Shown here: in pieces, positions 12,601-22,699 of the stretch
Position numbering within the stretch: the first letter of the stretch is position 1
Layout: each line of letters begins with the position of its first letter
DNA from: Phoronis australis
Lineage: Eukaryota; Phoronida; Phoronidae
DNA: 64,000 nt
Assembly (NCBI GenBank): GCA_002633005.1
Contig: NMRA01000178.1
Coordinates: 560,915 to 624,914, forward strand
Direction: 5' to 3'
The notes under the pieces: model-generated
The model's input: the letters and a program-made list of their open reading frames with translations, nothing else
Database searches by the model: none
What the model was told of the DNA's origin: nothing
Made by a program: the position numbers and the translations under genes

Positions 12601-15600
12601 TTTGAGGGAGTTTAATACTACCTTATTGACTTGAGCAGCACATTGTCGTGATTTCGACAAGGCGGATAGACAACACCGTCATGGTTTTGTGAAGATTTAG
12701 CCAGCATTGAGTAAGATTTCACTTGAAACTCAAAGGATACTTAGTCACAGTTTTGTGCGCAAAAACTTTGTCCAATGTTTTGAAAACTACTGTTATGCCC
12801 AAACACTTTCACTGGTAATCACTACTTGTACTTGACAACTACTGAAGGTTGACTGTATTCATAAAACGCTAGTGAGATCTGGAGTTTAACTACTAACCTT
12901 ACATCATTAAATTCCCACAACAGAAAGCACCCCCAGATGCATATCAGAAGTATATTCATCCGTACAGTTTACCTGAGTGTGGCCATATCTGGGTCGAGGT
13001 TTAGGCCCCTTGGTCTCCACTTGCCTCCAGTTCATGTTAATTAAGTCTAGCAACCACAACTCATTACAGCTGGAAATATAGAGAACAAATAGAATGACAC
13101 AATAAACATTGTTGAGTAGGACAAAACTAAGAAAATTCCACTTTAGACAGAAAACAAGAACTAAAAAACTAAAAACCGAAAGTGTGTGCAACTCTCGACT
13201 CCATAAAAGGTCTTTACTGTATCTCTCTATACCAATTAATGCAACTTCTTGGCTTGTAAATACGATCCACAATAAAATGCATGTTTGCACTATTTTCAAT
13301 CTACAAATTTTCAAAACAATTCTTTTAACACTTTACATTTGTCAATACAACAAAATTTTCAAGTTCAAAACAACAGTTAAATAAAATAAAGCTCAGTGGT
13401 TCTTAAGTTAGGAAAACCAAGTACCAAAGCTGCATTTGGAAAGTCTGGTTTCTTGCTAGTGTAGTGAGGCCATGGAAGATCATGCTAGTGAAAGGCAAGA
13501 CCTCACTAGGTTTCATAAGCAACAATCACGTCGTCTCATACAACATGTGACACAGTACCTGGTACCAAGACCATGCGACCCTCCAAACACAATCATGTTG
13601 TCCCCAATGACACTGGCTGAGTGCCCTGCCGTAGGGGGAGGGCTGGTGTCCGTCGTGACCTGAAGCCACCTGTCATCTGAATACACATGCAGCTGGTTGA
13701 AGAAGTGAGCTGCCTGTAATGGAAATACAAATACTAAGTGACACAAGCATTTACAGTGACATTCAGTCTACAACAAAATGCGTAACATCGATTCTGCAAC
13801 ACCTCAAATAAAGTCAAGTGATTGGTAGTCATTCTGTCTTAAATTAAAATCTAATCTTCGCCCTAAACCTTCCCGCAGTGCCTCCCACCAAAGACTTAGC
13901 AGGTGTTCGTGGACTGTCGCTGCTGTAAACGCAACCATGGGTCTCATCGGTGGACACATGATCGCGCAAGTTGCTGCTTGGCTGCCAGTACAAGAACTCG
14001 GTGAAAAACCGAATGTCACCATTACTTTAAACAGGGAAGCTCGGGAATGGCCTCCTGGAGTAGCCCAAGCATTGTGCCGTCAGCAATGGCATGATCTTGG
14101 TGGTATTAATGCCATCATTGTAGCAACTGATGGATCCTTCGATGGTGAAACAAATCCTGTGGGATGGGGTTATCAAATACGCTGTGCTAACAACGTCATT
14201 GCGGAAGGTAGTGGCTGCCACCATGTATACACAAGCAGTACGCGGATGGAGTTTGAGGCTATACAACGTGCCCTAACCAAGCTGTCACTCCTAGACCTGG
14301 AGAATCACACCATTATCTTTGCCACCGATTCCATGGCAGTGTTGATGAAAGTTCAATCTGGAAACCTCCCAGCCAACTGGGGTGTCTTCCGATCACGCCA
14401 CCCTCATCATACAGTGATCTGGTCTTTCGTACCTGGCCACGACGGTGTCTTGATTAATGAGCGTGCAGATTACCTCGCTGGCTCATGCACCACCAACCAA
14501 CCCCTTTACTTATACTAAGCTGATGTTAAGCTGCTGGCCCACAAATGCACCCTCGAGTAGACTTCGTCCCAACTGGCTGAGTTCAATGATTGTAGCCGAC
14601 TGCTCCAAGCTGGCATTATTTATGGCCATGCTGCTAAAAGTCAGAAGAGCCATGCCTGAGTGTTGTCAAATCAGATGTTTACAGGCAACGTCAGCCCTGG
14701 AGTTCTGCGCCTTCTGCTGTCACGGGGATGGTCTGGGGAGAGGATTAATACAGCAGCACATTGCCAATGATCCTGTCCGTGACAGGTATAATACAGGTAT
14801 TATTAAAATCTAATTGGCGGATTGTAATGTTAGCATTCTAACTAAAAATCTTTCATAATCCCCACTGACCTGACAAGTATGATCAGCGTAATAATGTCAA
14901 TACCTGGTGTAGAGGATAGGGCGTGGGATGACTCCATCCACCAAACAAAACCAGTGTATTGTTGTAGACGACCATACTGGCACACGCCTTAGGAGATGGA
15001 TAGGAACCTGCAACGATCAAAGCAGTAGTCAGTCCAGTGCAACCACCAACTACGTCCCACTCACACACTTAGTCCTCAACAAGTTGTAAACAAAGTCTTA
15101 TCCAAGACATCGGTCAGTTACACCCACGTTTACTTATTCTCCAAACATGAAAGGTAGAACATGAAGCTCTTCTGAAACATTCAAACTGAATGGACAAAGG
15201 GAGACGGAAACTTATAAAAACAGATAAAAAACAAGAGAGTTCCTTCTGTTTATCTAAAGGACTGGGTGCAGGAGTTAGAATTATATTGCGGAACTTTGTC
15301 AGAGTTCAGTGAAGATATGACGCACTACATCCAGGGATAAAACATCAATTCCAATCCCACAAGCATAATGAGGTTTTTATTCCAGGAGTTCATGTAAGTT
15401 GGAAGCAAACCCAGGAATTTGAACTATATTTACCATTCTGAAACTAACTTAAACAAACAGATTTTAATTATCATTTCCGTGTTTCTCGTTTTAAAATCTA
15501 CAAACAGTAGGAATGACACAGGCATTTTGCTCATTGTCTTGACCACTGAATACATGACAAATTAAAAATATAGTGCATTGGTATCCCTAGAGTCCCATTC

Positions 15601-17840
15601 AGACACTTGTTAACTCCAATACAAAGGATGCCTCTCTCATCCTTGCAAGTCTGTTAAATTTCTCTCTAAGTTTACTTCAGATATCCAGAAATAAGATTGC
15701 TTTGCTGAACAATATGGATGCCTCCTTACAATCAACTAAGTTATTCAAATATTACCTAAAGGCATTTGCCTAGTCCATAGTCTGCTAGCTAGATCAAATC
15801 TCCATAGGTCATTAAAGGCAGTGCTTGTCGGTGTACATCCACCGAACACATACATGGACTTATCCATATAGCAAGCAGAGTGGAAGTAACGCTCTGTGAT
15901 TCTCGGCCCAGACTCAGGTGGGGTGTACTCCCAGTACACTCGACGATCTTTGATGGACTGGTAAAAACATTGTTTTTTCTTCTGGACAACGCCTGTAAAA
16001 TGAACGTAAACATGAACATGAACGTGAACAGGTCTTCATAATGCAAGTGGTCACTTCTGCTAGCATGTGTTGACTCTCATGTGATATGTTTAATATGTTG
16101 ATTGTGTAATAACTAAGTTATCGCGTTAGAATGAACACTTTAAAAATAAGTACCAAAAATGCCAATCACCATCACATCATCCTCAGTACATTAAAAGCTA
16201 GCTTATAACACAGCCTGCAATATCTTCATGTTAAACACGGTTAAACCAACAGCATGACATAATCACATTGTACAGCTAGTGTTGTGAATCTGCAACGTAC
16301 TTTGAGAATGGAAGTGATGTCAGAGACATGGTAACTGTGTGCTGAATTGACTCAGCATTTGGGACAATGGCTCTAGGGCTCAATTGATTAACTGCTTGTA
16401 ATTATGTGACCACATGCATGAGGATTCAAATCCTCCTCTGGCCACGGCAATGTTTCGAATTTTGGACTGGATGGAAGGAAAATCTTCTGCCCCTAATTTA
16501 CAGGGCCTCATGGTCCCATTTATTTTCGCATCATGGCAATCGCTTAGCTGACCTGGAAACCTCGAAGTCCAAATCCATAGCATCGTGTTTTCTCGATATG
16601 TGGATTCAAGTACAAGATATTAAAGCCACCTGGCAGCAGCCATTTTCTAGTTGTCTGTCAGTCTGTATCATGAAAAACCCATTCACAGTGACCTCTGTGA
16701 TCAGTATTTGACATGTGCTCCACGAAACCACCAGATCCCGGTAGTGTACCAAATGAGATAATTCTCCAATTGGGTCCCCGAGACCCCCCCCCCCTCCCGG
16801 GTGCGCGCATGCTGAGACAACAACACTATACAACACTGCAACAGTTAACACCGACAACACCGTCAGTCGCACAGCATCTGACGNCCAACAGCATGACAAA
16901 ATCACATTGTACAGCTGGTGTTGTGAATCTGCAACGTACTTTGAGAATGGAAGTGATGTCAGAGACATGGTAACTGTGTGCTGAATTGACTCAGCCTTTG
17001 GGACAATGGCTCTGGGGCTCAATTGATTAACCGCTTGTAATTACATGTGACCACATGCATGTGGATTCAAATCCTGCTCTGGCCACGGCAATGTTTCGAA
17101 TTTTGGACTGGATGGAAGGAAAATCTTCTGCCCCTAATTTACAGGGCCTCATGGTCCCATTTATTTTCGCATCATGGCAATCGCTTAGCTGACCTGGAAA
17201 CCTCGAAGTCCAAATCCATAGCACAGCCAGGTTTTCACCTCTAGGAGTAATAGTCAAATAGGTGCATTGGTTCCACCATAGCTCCAAAATTACTCATCAA
17301 AAATTAACAAAAGATACCTCAATCGATTCGTCTATCATTCATCTCCATCCAGGAGAAGACAGGTTTCTGGCATGACATCGTGTTTTCTCGATATGTGGAT
17401 TCAAGTACAAGATATTAAAACCACCTGGCAGCAGCCATTTTCTAGTTGTCTGTATCATGAAAAACCCATTCACAGTGACCTCTGTGATCAGTATTTGACA
17501 TGTGCTCCACGAAACCACCAGATTCCTGTAGTGTACCAAATGAGATAATTCTCCAATTGGGTCCCCAAGCCTCCCCCCCCCCTCCCGGGTGCGCGCATGC
17601 TGAGACAACAACACTATACAACACTGCAACAGTTAACACCGACAACACCGTCAGTCGCACAGCATCTGACGAACCTCGCACAATTCTGCACCACAATCTG
17701 TTGACTTGCATAGCACATTTTAAATCTCCATAGGCAGAAATAGAATAGAGAATACATTCGAGCAATTCTTCTGGAAGGTCAGATATCAGGAGACGTGAGA
17801 CTCCGCTGTCGTCTTCTTCCTCAGATTTCATCTCGAACAT
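8857..17840 (-). CDS. FBXO42: F-box only protein 42-like Kelch-repeat ubiquitin-ligase adaptor (8 exons)
   Basis: Coding exons in transcript order: 17840-17675, 15992-15756, 15007-14904, 13713-13559, 13069-12973, 12015-11959, 11219-11103, 9618-8857. All junctions are GT-AG and all phases match, giving 1695 nt and 564 residues. The N-terminal F-box contains [11 protein letters not shown]. It is followed by Kelch blades with the usual double glycines: [39 protein letters not shown]. The C-terminal exon has a Ser/Arg/Pro-rich linker and ends in a conserved block with [13 protein letters not shown]. From family knowledge, the F-box recruits SKP1-CUL1 and the Kelch propeller binds substrates; the human protein (717 aa, also called JFK) has been reported to target p53. 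The present protein is shorter, mainly in the linker. Identity is strong from blade order and the distinctive C-terminal block. The start is the first ATG of the F-box exon. Confidence 0.9.
10178..10685. mobile_element. hAT-like non-autonomous transposon with CAGGGCTTGGAAT ends and 6-bp target duplication
   Basis: Terminal inverted repeats CAGGGCTTGGAAT (from 10184) and ATTCCAAGCCCTG (to 10679) enclose 496 bp. They are flanked on both sides by ATAGAG (10178-10183 and 10680-10685), a perfect 6-bp direct repeat. The interior is GC-richer than its surroundings and repeats AAAGCGGAAA-type words on the right side. No transposase is present. It sits in the last FBXO42 intron. A 136-codon minus-strand open frame inside has no recognisable homology. 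A shorter relative lies at 38684-38932. Confidence 0.7.
11103..15992 (-). CDS. FBXO42: FBXO42 exons 2-7: Kelch propeller
   Basis: Six exons (15992-15756, 15007-14904, 13713-13559, 13069-12973, 12015-11959, 11219-11103) encode successive Kelch blades. Motifs in order: [18 protein letters not shown], then [14 protein letters not shown] with LVLFGGW, then [14 protein letters not shown] with MIVFGG, then [21 protein letters not shown]. These align block by block with the FBXO42 family as I remember it. For exon 6 the donor must be AGT then GTGAGT (11959), because the alternative GT two bases earlier would bring a stop codon into frame. Confidence 0.85.
11672..11785. mobile_element. Foldback MITE (GAGAACCAGTTT family), copy 1
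   Basis: Two arms of about 47 bp are inverted copies. The left arm contains GATATAACGTGCCCGA and GAGAACCAGTTT; the right arm contains AAACTGGTTCTC and CGGGCATGTTATATC. They are separated by a loop of about 20 bp reading CTCCACTGAATAACGGACAT. The element has no coding capacity and would fold into a long hairpin. It lies in the FBXO42 intron between exons 6 and 7. A second near-full copy is at 54613-54728. Confidence 0.7.
11889..11926. repeat. Perfect-loop hairpin in an FBXO42 intron
   Basis: CTTCTTC-A-GTGCTCAT is followed after CAGA by ATGAGCAC-G-GAAGAAG. That gives 16-nt arms with one mismatch and a 4-nt loop. It lies about 30 bp from the donor of exon 6 on the minus strand. Similar GATGAGCAC/GAAGAAG words are common in invertebrate repeats, so a repeat origin is likely. 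Confidence 0.5.
13780..14815 (+). mobile_element. LINE (I/Nimb-type) 3' end fragment in an FBXO42 intron
   Basis: The plus-strand insertion occupies the intron between FBXO42 exons 3 and 4. It contains the RNase H frame described separately. After that the same reading frame continues with LINE-like sequence ([24 protein letters not shown]) but is broken by stops TAA, TAG and TGA. A short tail with repeated AATACAG-type words follows near 14787-14812. The layout of RNase H followed by a short C-terminal NQM..G.vs..tLr.LL block is typical of I-superfamily LINEs. The 5' portion (endonuclease, reverse transcriptase) is absent, as expected for 5' truncation. Confidence 0.6.
13937..14518 (+). pseudogene. 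Retrotransposon RNase H domain, open for 193 codons
   Basis: The frame encodes a type-1 RNase H fold. ATDGS supplies Asp65, RMEFEAI supplies Glu105, ATDSM supplies Asp131, and the C-terminal PGHDG...NERADYLAG supplies His168 and Asp178. The full set of catalytic residues is present. Frame closure at 14518 and three further in-frame stops downstream show that the parent element is dead. The upstream frame is also open but lacks an obvious domain. The ATG at 13937 is internal to the original polyprotein and probably not a real start. The alternative, a domesticated RNase H gene, is less likely because of the decayed downstream LINE sequence. Confidence 0.6.
16251..16883. repeat. Direct repeat copy 1 flanking the single N at 16884
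   Basis: Blocks A (about 16251-16576) and B (about 16577-16883) recur after the N as A' (16885-17225) and B' (17377-17670) with only scattered differences. B' runs on into FBXO42 exon 1, so the second copy is the one joined to the gene. The repeat stops exactly at the N, which points to overlapping alternative contigs. Confidence 0.8.
16360..16475 (+). repeat. Possible tRNA-related SINE
   Basis: A box-B-like GGATTCAAATCC (16422-16433) lies about 50 bp after an A-box-like TGGCTCTAGGGC (from 16368), a spacing compatible with an internal pol III promoter. The same sequence appears at about 16998-17112 as part of the assembly-level duplication. No tail or target duplication was identified. Confidence 0.3.
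16884..16884. other. Single-N join between duplicated segments
   Basis: One N separates [A B] from [A' C B'], where C (about 17226-17376) exists only in the second copy. This is interpreted as an assembly join of two haplotypes. Confidence 0.75.
16885..17670. repeat. Direct repeat copy 2 with a 150-bp extra segment
   Basis: Repeats blocks A and B of 16251-16883 but carries an additional segment of about 150 bp (17226-17376) between them. This is the version contiguous with the F-box exon. Confidence 0.75.
17675..17840 (-). CDS. FBXO42: FBXO42 exon 1: acidic N-terminus and F-box
   Basis: Begins [13 protein letters not shown] and carries the F-box core up to RLWCRIVR. The donor is CGAG then GTTCGT, leaving one base of a glycine codon that the next exon completes with GC after a TTTACAG acceptor. 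The first 300 bp of the downstream intron is the segment duplicated across the N at 16884, so intron 1 length in this assembly is unreliable. Confidence 0.85.
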
Positions 17841-18075
17841 CGAAGAAGACTACTTCTTTGCATTTCCGTCTGGATACACAACAAAGCAATTAAGGTGTTT
17901 GACTTTCATCTTCAATAAATTAGAATGAGCAAATAAAATAGTTTTTCAATATCTATAAACTTTTTCAAGTATTAAAATTGCTTTTTGTACAAGTTGAAAG
18001 TTTAATTAATGATATTTTAGAATCATAATGAGAAAGTACAAAATCAGGTTTTTTCTTAGTAATGTGCTCTGTGCT

Positions 18076-18087
18076 GCCATCTAGTGG
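18076..18087 (-). promoter_or_regulatory. CTCF-core-like motif between FBXO42 and CCDC115
   Basis: On the minus strand the bases read CCACTAGATGGC, a full match to the animal CTCF core CCASYAGRKGGC. It lies about 240 bp upstream of the FBXO42 ATG in the divergent intergenic region. A motif match alone is weak evidence of binding. Confidence 0.3.
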
Positions 18088-18270
18088 ATGAAAAGAAGTT
18101 TGTTCTGCTTCCCTTATCGTCTTCTGTTGTTTGTGAGGTTTTCGTCAGCCTGTTTACGAATAGTTTGCGAACTTGCTTGATTAGGACCTTTATCAAGACA
18201 TACAACAGGTGAGTCAAGGAATTTGTCGTAATGTTTCTGTGTGTCTTACAGTACAGCATCTAATACTCAC

Positions 18271-18300
18271 GGGCAGTGACACTCATCAGGACCACTGCCC
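18271..18300. repeat. Short perfect hairpin
   Basis: GGGCAGTG and CACTGCCC pair over 8 bp around a 14-nt loop. A second hairpin follows at about 18458-18512 (CGTCCTCAGC paired with GCTGAGGACG). Both lie beside or inside the larger inverted structure at 18427-19398. Confidence 0.5.
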
Positions 18301-18426
18301 ACTGGCACTGGTGATGATAGTGATCACAATCACATCATTTGCCTCTGGTTCTTCTCTAGCTCTGCTCTACTACTCTAGTCTCTAGCCTATGCTATCACCC
18401 ATGGGGTCTTATTTCTAACTCTTAGA

Positions 18427-19398
18427 AGAACATACCTCTAGTATAAAGCACAGGCGTCCTCAGCTTTTCATCATCCCCACTACACTATGGAGACGACATG
18501 CTGAGGACGTCTGGCGATGGTCATTGCCTAGTGGCAGTGCCTGTACTCTGTAGTTGTAGTGTGGTCTGGTATATTAAAGTATAAGTAAAAAGGGGAGCTG
18601 CACAAGCCATTATTTATAAATGCACCGGAAGTCTGGCGAGGTTCGAAATCTCTCCACAAAAATCAATGTGACACATGATTACCTGCTCAAGGGGGGGAGG
18701 TCAACAATAGGTTGGACTTCAAAAACCACTTTCCCGCACTTCAAAACCAGTTGGCTGGACTGCAAAACCAAATCACAGATGTTTGTACTTGGTGGTCAGA
18801 TGTCAAAATGGGTTGGCCAGTACCTCAAAACCAGATGTCCGCTCCTAGAAGTAGAAAGCTGATTGGCGGGACCTAAAATGGGTTGGACGGTCCTCAAACA
18901 CAATGGCCAATCAATTTGTCAATTTTGAATTAAACAACCCAACAGCCAGGTACGAAAAATAAACACTAAATGTCACTTGAATGCTTTGAGACTTTCGAAG
19001 TCCTGACCATCGTGTTTGGTACAGCCAACTAGTTTTTTGGGTGAGGCCATCACATTTTGAAATACGGACAACACATTTGATCACCGGCCATTTGATTTTG
19101 CAGTCCAGCTGACTGGTTTTGAAGCCTGGGCAAGTGGTTTTGAAGTCTCACCAATTGTTCATCCCCTTTGCGGCTGCGTGATCTTCGATCTTGGGTCAGA
19201 CATAATGACCCCGATCGAAGGTCAAGCAGTTAATCACAACAATCGACACACCCATCACGTAGTTGCAAGATTGTGAACCTTGACATACTTCCGGCACGTC
19301 TATTCCAGACTTTCGGCTCATCTACTTGTATATTCCTGTGTGATGACACAGCACTATTCTCTTCTTTACTTAGGTTGTTTATACTAGAGGTATGTTCT
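18427..19398. repeat. Nested foldback: 19-bp outer inverted repeat enclosing a larger imperfect inverted repeat
   Basis: The outer arms agaacatacctctagtata (18427-18445) and its exact reverse complement (19380-19398) bracket about 970 bp. Inside, a left arm at about 18697-18775 and a right arm at about 19085-19165 are imperfect inverted copies sharing words such as ACTTCAAAA, CTTCAAAACCAGT and GCTGGACTGCAAAA. Both inner arms are themselves built from degenerate units of about 20-25 bp around CTTCAAAACCA. No coding capacity. A foldback transposon is the simplest explanation. Confidence 0.6.
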
Positions 19399-19417
19399 AA
19401 CAGATTGAAATAAACTC

Positions 19418-19481
19418 CCACACTATCGCCAGTCCACACTATCGCCAGTCCACACTATCGCCAGTCCACACTATCGCCAGT
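19418..19481. repeat. 16-bp tandem repeat, four copies
   Basis: CCACACTATCGCCAGT repeated four times without interruption, about 20 bp beyond the right outer arm of the foldback. Confidence 0.9.
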
Positions 19482-20055
19482 CTTGAGTGGTGGCACATCT
19501 TAAATCCATCCTGTACGCCAGAAAATTTTCTGTAACGTATGTTACATTACTATGTGTACTTTTTAGTGTAGATGGACACCTTTGGATTGGGATTTTGGGA
19601 GCATATGTAGTTTTTAAACTCCTTCCAGCTCTAACAAATTCTCTTGCAATCAAATTTTCTGAATAATCCGTTCTCTGAACTCTATGTCAATGTGGTTGAG
19701 GTGAGACGTTCAAATTTTCTTTTTTAATAACTTCAATAGAATTCCACAATATGTCTCATATTAAAAAATCCAATTGGTCAAATCTGTTTCTTGTTTCTGC
19801 TGATAAGAGAGGCCTAAAATTTATTTTTTTTGAATTTTTTGAAATTGTCCATGGTTACCAACACTTCAACAATATTGTCTCACAAAATGTCTAAAATTTC
19901 TCTGAAAATTACAAAAAAATATTTATTGAACCGTTTCCTCCAGTGCACACAAAATACTGTGGAATCAACATAAAACAAAATTTCTGTTTCACTGGGATGT
20001 GATAATTAAAACTGTTTGTTGTTCTATTACAATTTCAGAGTTTCAGTTAACAGAG

Positions 20056-20688
20056 ATGGACACCCCATGCCAAGACCAGCAGTACTCCGATGTTTGCCTA
20101 GCCCTGGATGAAATCACTTTGGAAGTGTTCAAAATTCTGGAACAAATTTCTGACTGCCGACGCAAACTTGAAGACAATTTAGGTCATGGATTTTTACAGA
20201 TGTCTAGAGCTCGGTACTCGATGGGTATAAAAGCAATTGGTGCTCATACTATCCCAGAAGAGGGCATCACGCCACTAATCAACATTTCAGTGTGCCCCGA
20301 AACTGAGAATTTCAGTGTTTGTTTGAACTCTCGTTCTCAGGGTGAAGAGAATAGTACAGATACCACATTAAGAAAAAGAGTCGTGGAAAGCAAACATGAG
20401 GAGAGTGATCATTATGAAGATGTGTTGGCAGACACATTGAAAAACACAAACATTGGTGAAGACAGCAAGGAAAAACAAGACAAAGTAAATGATCCATTGA
20501 AGTGGTTTGGTGTTCTTGTGCCACAAAGTTTACGTCAGAGTCAGGCGTCCTTTAAGCAGAGCTTGCCACTCCTGTGTGAGTTAGCCAACCTTCAAAATAT
20601 GTTGGAACAGAAGAGGGGTAAATTTAATGAACTTATGGAAAAGAAAAGCGAATTTAGCCCAACCACCAAAAAACTAGAGACAGTGTAG
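20056..20688 (+). CDS. CCDC115: CCDC115 / Vma22-like V-ATPase assembly factor
   Basis: One exon encodes 210 residues, compared with about 180 for the human protein. The N-terminal helix region (LDEITLEVFKILEQISDCRR, then SRARYSMGIKAIG) matches the family's first coiled coil and the ARYAMG block. The middle (about residues 95-150) is acidic and low in conservation. The C-terminal signature DPLKWFGVLVPQSLRQSQAS is diagnostic of CCDC115 and is followed by a second helix ending ELMEKKSEF. By family knowledge it is an ER/ERGIC-associated assembly factor for the V-ATPase Vo sector, the counterpart of yeast Vma22 and a partner of TMEM199 (Vma12). A TTTCAG acceptor (about 20038) just before the ATG suggests a spliced 5' UTR. 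The frame is open further upstream to 19999, but 20056 gives the family-like N-terminus. The stop is at 20686-20688. Confidence 0.9.
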   Translation: MDTPCQDQQYSDVCLALDEITLEVFKILEQISDCRRKLEDNLGHGFLQMSRARYSMGIKAIGAHTIPEEGITPLINISVCPETENFSVCLNSRSQGEENSTDTTLRKRVVESKHEESDHYEDVLADTLKNTNIGEDSKEKQDKVNDPLKWFGVLVPQSLRQSQASFKQSLPLLCELANLQNMLEQKRGKFNELMEKKSEFSPTTKKLETV

Positions 20689-21835
20689 GGATGTGCATCT
20701 CATGCTTTAAGTTAACTATGCTGGGTTCAATAGTTTAATGCTCTTGACCTATTTTAGACGAATAACTATTTTGGAGGCACTGCTCTACACTAGCTGTAGA
20801 TGATCTTCCATTCTCAACCTCCGGCTGTCTTCTGGAAAATTCTTGATTGAAAGATGAAACATCAATCAAAACTCTGAACACTTGACTATGAAGAAGTAGA
20901 TGATGACTGAGATGGTAACGTTGCAATGTTATGCTAAAAAGAATCATAATGTAGTTGTCTAGCATAGCACTTCCATGCCAAGGTCATGAGCAACATTTGA
21001 TTTTTGTATTTCTAATTTCTGATTTGCAATGCTCTTAACTGGTGTTTTTCTTTTGAGAGTTAGTATAATGACAGAAGACGGAATACTTTGAAGAGTTTAT
21101 CTGTAGTATAAGAGGTTGTGCTAAATGTATTTTGTGTTTATATGAGAATTTTCTTTCTAGCTTATGTTGCGACCATGTAGGGAATTTTCTACTTGTTGCG
21201 ACATTCACAAATTTTATTCAAAACATAACAGTGTTGGTCTGTGCCCGCATCATGGGGGGGGGGTTATTTGTAAAGGCAACTTTTAAGTCATGAACTATTG
21301 AGGTTGTATTTTTCCAGCGCAGCTACAAAGCAACAAGAGTTACTGGCTCCAGTGTATTCAGTCTGTAAAAATGCTACTGTATATCTACTGGTTTGGAGAG
21401 GTATGGTTATTCGGGGGCCGGGTGATGTAGATTCATTTTGTTCCTTTCAGAATTTCGTCACATGAGAGATTAATTGACTGTGAGTACAAAATTGGCGCTG
21501 TGTAATTAATAATTTGACCAAATATCAATTCTATTGTACAACCAAAACGGAAGTACAGTGAGGAAAATACCTTTACTTTTTAGACCCTTACTTATGGAAA
21601 ATGCTTTTTAGGTGCTCAATGCACAAGGTTTACATTGGAACAGTGCAGCACATCGGTCTAACGGGGGTTGAGAGAATTTGTGGAGTATGCAATACTGGTA
21701 AAATTGAAAACGGGACTCTTGTGTCACTGCCCTATACTTGGTGATGTGTGCAAGAATTTAGTGATGAATATAACAGATGATGCCAGAGTTGTTAGATTAG
21801 CCATGATCTTTGTGAACTAAAAAGCCTGGTCTGTA
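20689..21835 (+). other. CCDC115 3' flank / probable 3' UTR
   Basis: AT-rich and without exon-like blocks. No unambiguous polyadenylation signal close to the stop was identified. Confidence 0.35.
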
Positions 21836-21960
21836 TATTTCAAGAGCAACTGTGTTAAGTCTCTTCACTGTGAAGTTGTAACCTAAACTGTATTATGAGG
21901 CCAAGGCCTACATTGTATATACAATAAACATTTCTGGTTCTGATTCTGGTTCCAGTGTTG
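21836..21960 (+). repeat. Possible retroposon 3' end with TTCTGGTTC-type tail
   Basis: The segment ends in AATAAACATTTCTGGTTC followed by degenerate TGATTC/TGGTTC repeats (21922-21953). This tail style is seen in L2/CR1-type LINEs and their SINE partners. No coding sequence is recognisable upstream, so this is at most a truncated copy. The AATAAA could alternatively serve CCDC115. Confidence 0.35.
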
Positions 21961-22013
21961 AAATTTAGGAATGCAAAACTGTCTGAGAGGGAGTTAGATT
22001 TGTTGAACCACTC

Positions 22014-22051
22014 NNNNNNNNNNNNNNNNNNNNNNNNNNNNNNNNNNNNNN
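22014..22051. other. Assembly gap (38 N)
   Basis: A run of N bordered on the right by CT/CCCTCC low-complexity sequence, which probably caused the gap. Confidence 0.95.
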
Positions 22052-22327
22052 CTCCCTCCCGCCCTCTCTCCCTCCTCCGACTGTCATGGCAGTTCACCAC
22101 ACACCACAAGCGCCACTGACTGTACTCTACTTTTACCATGGGATTTTCGCCTTCTCATCGGTAATCGCGTAGATTGGACTGTACACCTGTACGTCCTCGT
22201 AGCATACAATCACATAAAATAAAAAATATATTTGGTACTACTAAAATGCACTTATTTAGTTTTACATGCACAATAGTTTTGTAGGCGTAATTTTCACCCT
22301 CTGAAATTGACGAAATTGTAGGCCCTA

Positions 22328-22621
22328 CTAACTGAAGTTCCCGAGACCAGTTTGTTCCGACTGCACATTTTTGCACCTGCCGCAACCCACAGTAGAAGTT
22401 TTTAGGATATATTCATACACTTCAGAAATAGTGGTTTTGGCAGCCAATGAGTACGTCTTTTTGCTCCCGTCAAAACGCGTCGTACTAGCGTTTTCACTTT
22501 GTGTCGTAAAATTTTGTTGAAAGTACGGGTACCCTGGTGGCTGCCTCCTCGGTGTTCTTTTGCCGACGACCAGGGGCCGGAAATGGTAGCCATATGATCT
22601 GAGGACTATTTGGGGCCCCAA
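22328..22621 (-). CDS. Unassigned 97-codon open frame
   Basis: The minus-strand frame encodes a soluble-looking peptide with a basic, Pro/Gln-rich start (GKRTPRRQPPGYPYFQQ) and a helix-like end (TISEVYEYILKT). The region has more CpG than its surroundings and has donor-like GTGGGT and GTGCAA sites near its 3' end (around 22385-22395). I recognise no family. It could be an isolated exon, a decayed gene or chance. Confidence 0.2.
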   Translation of the reverse strand: MGPQIVLRSYGYHFRPLVVGKRTPRRQPPGYPYFQQNFTTQSENASTTRFDGSKKTYSLAAKTTISEVYEYILKTSTVGCGRCKNVQSEQTGLGNFS

Positions 22622-22699
22622 TATTATTTACCCTTTCAGGGCCTATAGGCGGCCTGCTTATAGCAGGCACCTCACCAAAGAATCACTGAATCCAAAATC

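Noticed and set aside
16606-17022. 138-codon minus-strand frame sharing sequence with the F-box exon frame
   Set aside because: The shared part is intron sequence downstream of the F-box exon donor, duplicated by the assembly. It is not protein coding.
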